Assembly: GCA_046349515.1 (NCBI GenBank) | Contig: JAXMCE010000025.1 | Span: 1-23,615 of the forward strand | From: JBGPGW01 sp046349515 | GTDB taxonomy: Bacteria; Pseudomonadota; Alphaproteobacteria; CADEGL01 | Length of the DNA: 23,615 nucleotides | Direction of reading: 5' to 3' | In this document: positions 19,830 through 23,615 of the stretch, piece by piece | Position numbering within the stretch: the stretch's first letter is position 1 | Layout: the number at the start of each line of letters is the position of its first letter | Notes under the pieces: model-generated | Databases searched by the model: none | What the model was told of the DNA's origin: nothing | Seen by the model: only the letters and a program-made list of their open reading frames with translations | Program-made: the position numbers and the translations under genes

Positions 19830-21137
19830 ATGGGCGTTCTCGAATCGGTCATCGGCGACATCTGGCGTTCACCCTCGATGATCGAGGATCTGGATGCGCT
19901 TTGCTCCTTCGGCGGCCGGCTCGCGGGCAGCGAAGGCGAGCGGAAGGCCCACGCCTATCTTCGCGACCAGCTCGCCGCCATCCCCGGCGTCACGGTGAGC
20001 GAGCACGCATTCGAGTACCAGGGCTGGGAGCGCGAGCTCGCGCGCCTCACGATCCTCGGGAATGTGCCGCGCGAGCGTCCCTGCCACTCGCTTCTCTGGT
20101 CGCCCGACACGCCGAAGGGCGGGCTCGAAGGCGAGGTCGTCGATCTCGGGCGCGGCACCCTCGAGGCGTTCGAAGCCCATCGCGAGCGCATCAAGGGTCG
20201 CATCGTCCTCGTCCGCCATGAATTCCCATTCGGGTCGGACACGATTCACCGCATGCGGAAATACATGTGGGCGCGCGAGCGGGGAGCCGCCGGATTCCTC
20301 ATCGCGAATTGCGTCCCCGGCGAGATGACGGTGACGGGTTTCGCCGCCGACGCCACGCCCAAGGACATCCCCGGCCTCGGCGTCAGCCTCGAGACGGGTG
20401 CCGCGATCGCGGCGATGGGTCCCGCGGCGCGCGTGCGCATGGAGGTCAAGGGCACCTGGCGCAAGATGACGACCTCGAACCTGATCGCCGACGTGAAGGG
20501 GCGAGGGTCCGAATGGGTGGTGCTCGGCGCCCACTATGACGGGCACGACCTCGGCCAGAGCGCGCTCGACAACGCGACAGGTGCCGCGGCAGCGGTCCAG
20601 ATCCTGCGGAGCATGGCGCCGCACTTGGCCAATCTTCCGCGGAGCCTTCGCATCATGCTGTTCACGGCGGAGGAGTGGGGCCTCCATGGCTCCAAGGTCT
20701 GGGTCGACGAGCAGACGCCGGAGGTGCGCCGGTCGATCGCCCTCGAGGTGCAGCTCGACACGATCGCCGGCAGCCCCAACATCACCTGCCTCTCGAGCGA
20801 GTTCCCCGAACTCGCGGAGATGGCCGAGAGCATCGCGCGCCGCATCGGAACGCCGATCAAGGTCATCCGGCCGATCAAGCGCAACTCCGACCACTACAAT
20901 TTCGCGCGCCGCGGCATCCCGGCGCTCAGGCTCGTCGCGGGCTTCGATGAACCGGAGTGCGACGTGCGCTACCTGCTCATGGCGGCCGACACGCGCGACA
21001 AGGTGCGTGTGAGCGAATTCAAGAACGGCGCCGCGATCGCCGCGGAATTCGTCTGGTGCGGCTTGACGCGCACCGGCCCCATCGCCCGCCACAAGACGGA
21101 CGAGGAGATGAAGCCGCTCTTGAAGGGCTTGGAATAG
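19830..21137 (+). CDS. M28 family metallopeptidase with inserted PA-like domain
   Basis: 435 residues. Seen: an N-terminal segment SFGGRLAGSEGERKAHAYLRDQL typical of M28; an inserted PA-type region about 95-200 (GRIVLVRHEFPF, RGAAGFLIAN); then di-zinc ligands His235 and Asp237 (GAHYDGHD), Asp247 (ALDNATG), Glu281/Glu282 (FTAEEWGLHGS), Asp310 (QLDTIAG) and His355 (NSDHYNF). The full set suggests an active aminopeptidase or amidohydrolase. No signal peptide, unlike many secreted M28 enzymes, so it probably acts on imported peptides or acyl-amino-acid conjugates. Start ATG 19830 has two SD-like runs, AGGAGG (19810-19815) and CAGGAG (19816-19821), the second at ideal distance. Flanked by the aspartoacylase-type gene and an MFS gene. 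Confidence 0.92.
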   Translation: MGVLESVIGDIWRSPSMIEDLDALCSFGGRLAGSEGERKAHAYLRDQLAAIPGVTVSEHAFEYQGWERELARLTILGNVPRERPCHSLLWSPDTPKGGLEGEVVDLGRGTLEAFEAHRERIKGRIVLVRHEFPFGSDTIHRMRKYMWARERGAAGFLIANCVPGEMTVTGFAADATPKDIPGLGVSLETGAAIAAMGPAARVRMEVKGTWRKMTTSNLIADVKGRGSEWVVLGAHYDGHDLGQSALDNATGAAAAVQILRSMAPHLANLPRSLRIMLFTAEEWGLHGSKVWVDEQTPEVRRSIALEVQLDTIAGSPNITCLSSEFPELAEMAESIARRIGTPIKVIRPIKRNSDHYNFARRGIPALRLVAGFDEPECDVRYLLMAADTRDKVRVSEFKNGAAIAAEFVWCGLTRTGPIARHKTDEEMKPLLKGLE

Positions 21138-21160
21138 CCTCCCGACGGAGGACAGCGTCC

Positions 21161-22411
21161 ATGGCGGGGGCGGGATATCGCGGCGCCGCGGCGCGCGTCG
21201 TCTCGAGCCTCTTTCTCCTCTTCCTCATGAGCCAGTTCTACCGGGCGACCAACGCCGTGCTGGCGCCCGTCTTCCGGGACGAGCTCGGCCTCTCCGCGAG
21301 CCAGCTCGGCGTGCTCACCGGGGCCTTCTATGCGGCCTTCGCGCTCGCGCAGATTCCGGTGGGCGTCTTCCTCGACCGCTTCGGGCCGCGCCGCACGATC
21401 GCCGTCATGATGCTCGTGCCGGCGCTCGGCGCCTTCGCCGTCGCGCGCGCCGGAGATGCGGCGGGGCTCGCGCTCGGCCAGGCCATCATGGGGGCCGGCT
21501 GCGCGGTGGCGCTCTCGGGCGCCATGGTGCTGTTCACGCGCTGGTTTGCGCCCGAGCGCTTCGCGACCATGATCGCGCTCTTCTCGGGTCTGGGAAACGT
21601 GGGGATTCTTCTCTCGGCAACGCCCTTCGCCGTGGCGGTCGAGCGATTCGGCTGGCGGCCCACCTTCGACGGCTTGGCGGTGCTCAACGTCGTGCTCGTC
21701 GCCCAGATGGTCTTCTTCGTCCGTGACGCGCCGCCGGGTCAGGTGGAGCGGACGGACGCGCGCGAGACGTTCGGCGCCGTCGTGCGGGGCGCCGGCGCTG
21801 TCGCGGGCACGCGCGCCATCTGGCCGCTCCTGCCGCTCGCCTTCACGAGCCTCTCCATGGTTCTCGTGATCCGCGCGCTGTGGGCGGGGCCCTATCTCGC
21901 GGACGTCTACGGGCTCGATGCGATCGAACGCGGCAACGTGCTGCTTCTCTACACGATCGCCATGCTGGCGGGGAACGTCGCCATCGGCCCGCTCGATCGC
22001 GTGTTCCGATCGCGGAAGCGCATCGTGTTCGTGGCGGCCGGCCTCACGGCAGCGGCGCTCGCTCTCTTGGCTGCGCTTCCGCGGCCCGGCCTGTGGGCGA
22101 CGATCGCGCTGTTCTGCCTCGATGGGCTTGCCTGCAACTACATCATCGTCATCTATGCCCAGGCGCGCGGGTTCTTCCCGCTCCACCGCATCGGTCGCGT
22201 CGTCACGCTCATCAATGGCGTCAACGTCGCTGGCATCGCCATCCTTCAGGTGGCGAGCGGCGGAATCGTCCGCGCCTTTCCCGCGGTCGATGGCGTGGCG
22301 CCGGATCTGGCCTATCGCGCGATGTTCGGCACGCTCGCCGTGATTCTGTGCTTGGCGATCCTGATCTACAGCCTGTCGGAAGATTGGCCGGGAGAGGCTC
22401 GCCGCTCCTGA
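21161..22411 (+). CDS. MFS transporter
   Basis: 416 residues with about twelve hydrophobic segments. Seen: the first helix near VSSLFLLFLMSQFYRATNAVLAPVF (15-39), motif A-like GVFLDRFGPRRT after the second helix, GQAIMGAGCAVALSGAMVLFTRWF (helices 4-5), a central polar loop (PPGQVERTDARETF), and the repeated pattern in the second half (GPLDRVFRSRKR). This is the plan of the major facilitator superfamily, in the nitrate/sugar-phosphate/tartrate-like groups by eye; the solute is not readable. Inner membrane. Start ATG 21161 with GGAGGA about 9 nt upstream, 23 nt after the M28 gene. As the last gene of the MarR-AstE-M28 run, it probably imports the compound that they process. A strong hairpin at 22480-22504 follows. 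Confidence 0.92.
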   Translation: MAGAGYRGAAARVVSSLFLLFLMSQFYRATNAVLAPVFRDELGLSASQLGVLTGAFYAAFALAQIPVGVFLDRFGPRRTIAVMMLVPALGAFAVARAGDAAGLALGQAIMGAGCAVALSGAMVLFTRWFAPERFATMIALFSGLGNVGILLSATPFAVAVERFGWRPTFDGLAVLNVVLVAQMVFFVRDAPPGQVERTDARETFGAVVRGAGAVAGTRAIWPLLPLAFTSLSMVLVIRALWAGPYLADVYGLDAIERGNVLLLYTIAMLAGNVAIGPLDRVFRSRKRIVFVAAGLTAAALALLAALPRPGLWATIALFCLDGLACNYIIVIYAQARGFFPLHRIGRVVTLINGVNVAGIAILQVASGGIVRAFPAVDGVAPDLAYRAMFGTLAVILCLAILIYSLSEDWPGEARRS

Positions 22412-22479
22412 ATGCGCTCGTGCCTCAGGCTGGCCCCGGGACCACAGCGCATTGCACGGTGGCCGCCGCGCGGACGAAC

Positions 22480-22504
22480 GACCGGCGCCGCGCTGGCACC
22501 GGTC
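22480..22504. terminator. Hairpin between the convergent MFS and small hypothetical genes
   Basis: GACCGGCGCC (22480-22489) pairs with GGCACCGGTC (22495-22504) with one mismatch and a 5-nt loop GCGCT. It sits in the 163-nt convergent gap between the MFS stop (22411) and the stop of the 86-residue gene (22575), which holds nothing else I can recognise. Probably a bidirectional terminator. No T-run follows. Confidence 0.5.
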
Positions 22505-22574
22505 ATTCCTATGGCGAGGAAGGCAGAGTGAGTGGCAGGAAAACCGCGCCCGGCTTTGGGCCGGACGCAACGAA

Positions 22575-22835
22575 TCAGTTGCTCGCGACCGCGGTCAGAT
22601 TGAGCGGCGCGTTCCGCCGCATGAGAGGGAGGCTGCCGTCGCTCGTCTGCTGGTAGTGGTGGCGATCGAGAAGGGCCGCGAGAGCGATGATGCGGACCTC
22701 GGTCGGGCTGTCCACGCGCGTCAGGCGTGCATGGGGTAGATTCTGCGCCGAGACGATCTCGACCACTTCGAAAATCAGCCCCGTTCCGTCAACCTTTTGG
22801 AATCGTTGGCCAATTGATACATCATGCTCGCGCAC
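22575..22835 (-). CDS. Small hypothetical protein (86 aa)
   Basis: I do not recognise a named family, though the pattern IGQRFQKVDGTGLIFEVVEIV...LPHARLTRVDSPTEVRIIALAALLDRHHY recalls small uncharacterised alphaproteobacterial proteins with an SH3-like, mostly beta fold. Seen: no signal peptide or membrane segment. Start choice: GTG 22835, because a strong SD (GGAGGG, 22846-22841) lies 5 nt upstream and the reading MREHDVSIGQRF fits; ATG 22823-22825 in another register is not usable. It has a good sigma-70-type promoter (22883-22911) with an operator-like dyad over the -35, so it is expressed on its own and not simply with the photolyase. Function unknown. Confidence 0.75.
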   Translation of the reverse strand: MREHDVSIGQRFQKVDGTGLIFEVVEIVSAQNLPHARLTRVDSPTEVRIIALAALLDRHHYQQTSDGSLPLMRRNAPLNLTAVASN

Positions 22836-22882
22836 GAAATCCCTCCGCTAGATGATGGGTGCTACATGCGCCTCGGAAGCAA

Positions 22883-22911
22883 AATATAGTATGCCGAAAA
22901 TCGACTGTCTA
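22883..22911 (-). promoter_or_regulatory. Sigma-70-type promoter of the 86-aa gene
   Basis: Reading leftward: TAGACA (22911-22906), 17 nt, TATATT (22888-22883). Each hexamer matches consensus at 5 of 6 and the spacing is ideal. The predicted transcript begins near 22876, about 40 nt before GTG 22835. Confidence 0.6.
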
Positions 22912-22943
22912 CCAAATAGTTAACGAATCGGTAGAATGTTACC
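22909..22943. promoter_or_regulatory. Symmetrical operator-like element over the -35 region
   Basis: CTACC (22909-22913), 5 nt, GTTAAC (22919-22924), 5 nt, GGTAG (22930-22934) form an exact 26-bp dyad. A further TACC at 22940-22943 makes a third half-site facing GGTA. It overlaps the -35 hexamer and ends at the photolyase stop codon. It looks like a repressor site; the regulator is unknown. Confidence 0.45.
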
Positions 22944-23615
22944 TTAATTGTGGCGGCCCTTGGGGGGTGGTCCAGAGTCTGCCCGAAGCTGGCTGAATGC
23001 GCGGAGAGCCTTCGCCCGCGCCTCCGCGAGGTCCACGATGGGCACGGGATAGGACTCAGCTTGCCGGGCTCCGGCGGCCAGCCGTTCTCCTTGCGGCGCC
23101 TGCCAAGGCCTGTGGACGAAACGATCCGGAATGCGCGCGAGCTCGGGCACCCAGCGCCGGACATATTGCCCGTCGGGATCGAATCGTTCGCCCTGAAGCA
23201 CAGGGTTGAAAATGCGGAAGTAGGGCGCCGCATCGGTGCCGCATCCGGCCACCCACTGCCAGTTGGCGGGATTGTTCGCGGGGTCGGCATCGACGAGGGT
23301 GTCCCAAAACCAGGCCTCGCCGTCTTGCCAGGGCTGAAGCAACTGCTTCACGAGGAACGAAGCGGCGATCATGCGCACGCGGTTGTGCATCCAGCCCGTG
23401 TGCCAAAGCTGGCGCATTCCGGCATCGACGATCGGATAGCCGGTGCGGCCCTGCTGCCAAGCCGCGAGAAGGCGCCCATCGCGGCGCCACGGAAACTGTT
23501 CGAAGGCCGGCCGCAGGGGGCGCACCGCGAGATCGGGCCGGTCCGCGAGAAGGTGGTGGGAGAATTCGCGCCAGCCGAGCTCGCGGCGGAACGCCGCTGC
23601 GCCGGCGCCGTTCTC
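22944..23615 (-). CDS. phrB: Deoxyribodipyrimidine photolyase, C-terminal part (N-terminus off window)
   Basis: 223 residues are visible, starting off the right edge. Seen: FRRELGWREFSHHLL, then YPIVDAGMRQLWHTGWMHNRVRMIAASFLVKQLLQPW, then WFWDTLVDADPANNPANWQWVAGCGTDAAPYFRIFNP and YVRRWVPELA, the FAD-binding helical domain of class I CPD photolyases in the right order. GTD-APYFRIFNP and the Trp-rich ANWQW stretch include the electron-transfer and FAD contact region. The enzyme splits UV-induced pyrimidine dimers using blue light. The last 35 residues are a variable tail. The stop TAA is at 22944-22946. Because the N-terminal antenna domain is not in view, a cryptochrome or (6-4) photolyase cannot be wholly excluded, but the motifs favour CPD photolyase. 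Confidence 0.93.
   Translation of the reverse strand, partial: ENGAGAAAFRRELGWREFSHHLLADRPDLAVRPLRPAFEQFPWRRDGRLLAAWQQGRTGYPIVDAGMRQLWHTGWMHNRVRMIAASFLVKQLLQPWQDGEAWFWDTLVDADPANNPANWQWVAGCGTDAAPYFRIFNPVLQGERFDPDGQYVRRWVPELARIPDRFVHRPWQAPQGERLAAGARQAESYPVPIVDLAEARAKALRAFSQLRADSGPPPKGRHN

Noticed and set aside
18879..21137. 752-codon plus-strand frame spanning the aspartoacylase-type and M28 genes, as a possible fusion
   Set aside because: Its first 300 codons are out of frame with the aspartoacylase-type gene and are low-complexity. The M28 gene has its own SD and ATG at 19830.
20969..22570. 533-codon minus-strand frame over the MFS gene
   Set aside because: Hydrophilic antisense shadow of a hydrophobic membrane protein.

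Overview
The window is a high-GC (roughly two-thirds G+C), gene-dense piece of a bacterial chromosome, most likely from an alphaproteobacterium. The signs are the codon use, the gene families (DUF6600, DUF6356, short-chain dehydrogenases, HyuA/HyuB), and a pair of palindromes built on a 13-base core (TTCGACAAGCTCA) that resembles the dispersed palindromes common in alphaproteobacterial genomes. That taxonomic call is an inference. I saw no rRNA, tRNA, CRISPR array, insertion sequence or phage gene. No stretch longer than about 190 bases is free of genes.

Left part (1-4620, mostly minus strand): a partial exported FecR-like/DUF6600 protein that runs off the left edge; an exported 197-residue protein made of two 74-residue repeats; a small plus-strand PsiF-like exported protein; a SRPBCC (AHSA1-type) protein; and a GH17 glycosidase whose start codon abuts a strong hairpin.

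Middle-left (4665-11003): a catabolic-looking block. HyuA and HyuB (ATP-dependent hydantoinase/oxoprolinase-type subunits) are read leftward. Diverging from them are an unusual SDR, a RidA-fold protein lacking the canonical arginine, and, after a pair of opposed palindromes, a classical SDR. A decayed copy of the same palindrome lies between hyuA and hyuB.

Centre (11167-15690): a 98-residue protein lies 1 nt upstream of an M14 zinc carboxypeptidase and looks like a detached peptidase N-terminal domain. Then come a ThDP-dependent decarboxylase/acetolactate-synthase-like enzyme, a convergent Lrp/AsnC regulator with a TTG start, and a divergent DUF6356 membrane protein.

Right part (15774-22411, plus strand): a paralogue of the first SDR; an HpaB-type flavin monooxygenase preceded by a perfect 8-3-8 palindrome; a MarR regulator that probably binds that palindrome; then a tightly packed run of aspartoacylase/succinylglutamate-desuccinylase-type zinc hydrolase, M28 aminopeptidase-type protein and MFS transporter. 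Together these suggest uptake and intracellular breakdown of an acylated or amide-linked, perhaps aromatic, compound, but the substrate cannot be read from sequence.

Right edge (22575-23615, minus strand): a small hypothetical protein with a GTG start, a good sigma-70-like promoter and a symmetrical operator-like element, and the C-terminal part of a DNA photolyase that runs off the window.

No clear-cut new defence or mobile system is visible. The most unusual points are the reciprocal Tyr/His exchange in the HpaB-like active site, the split M14 peptidase, the MarR palindrome circuit and the palindromic repeats.
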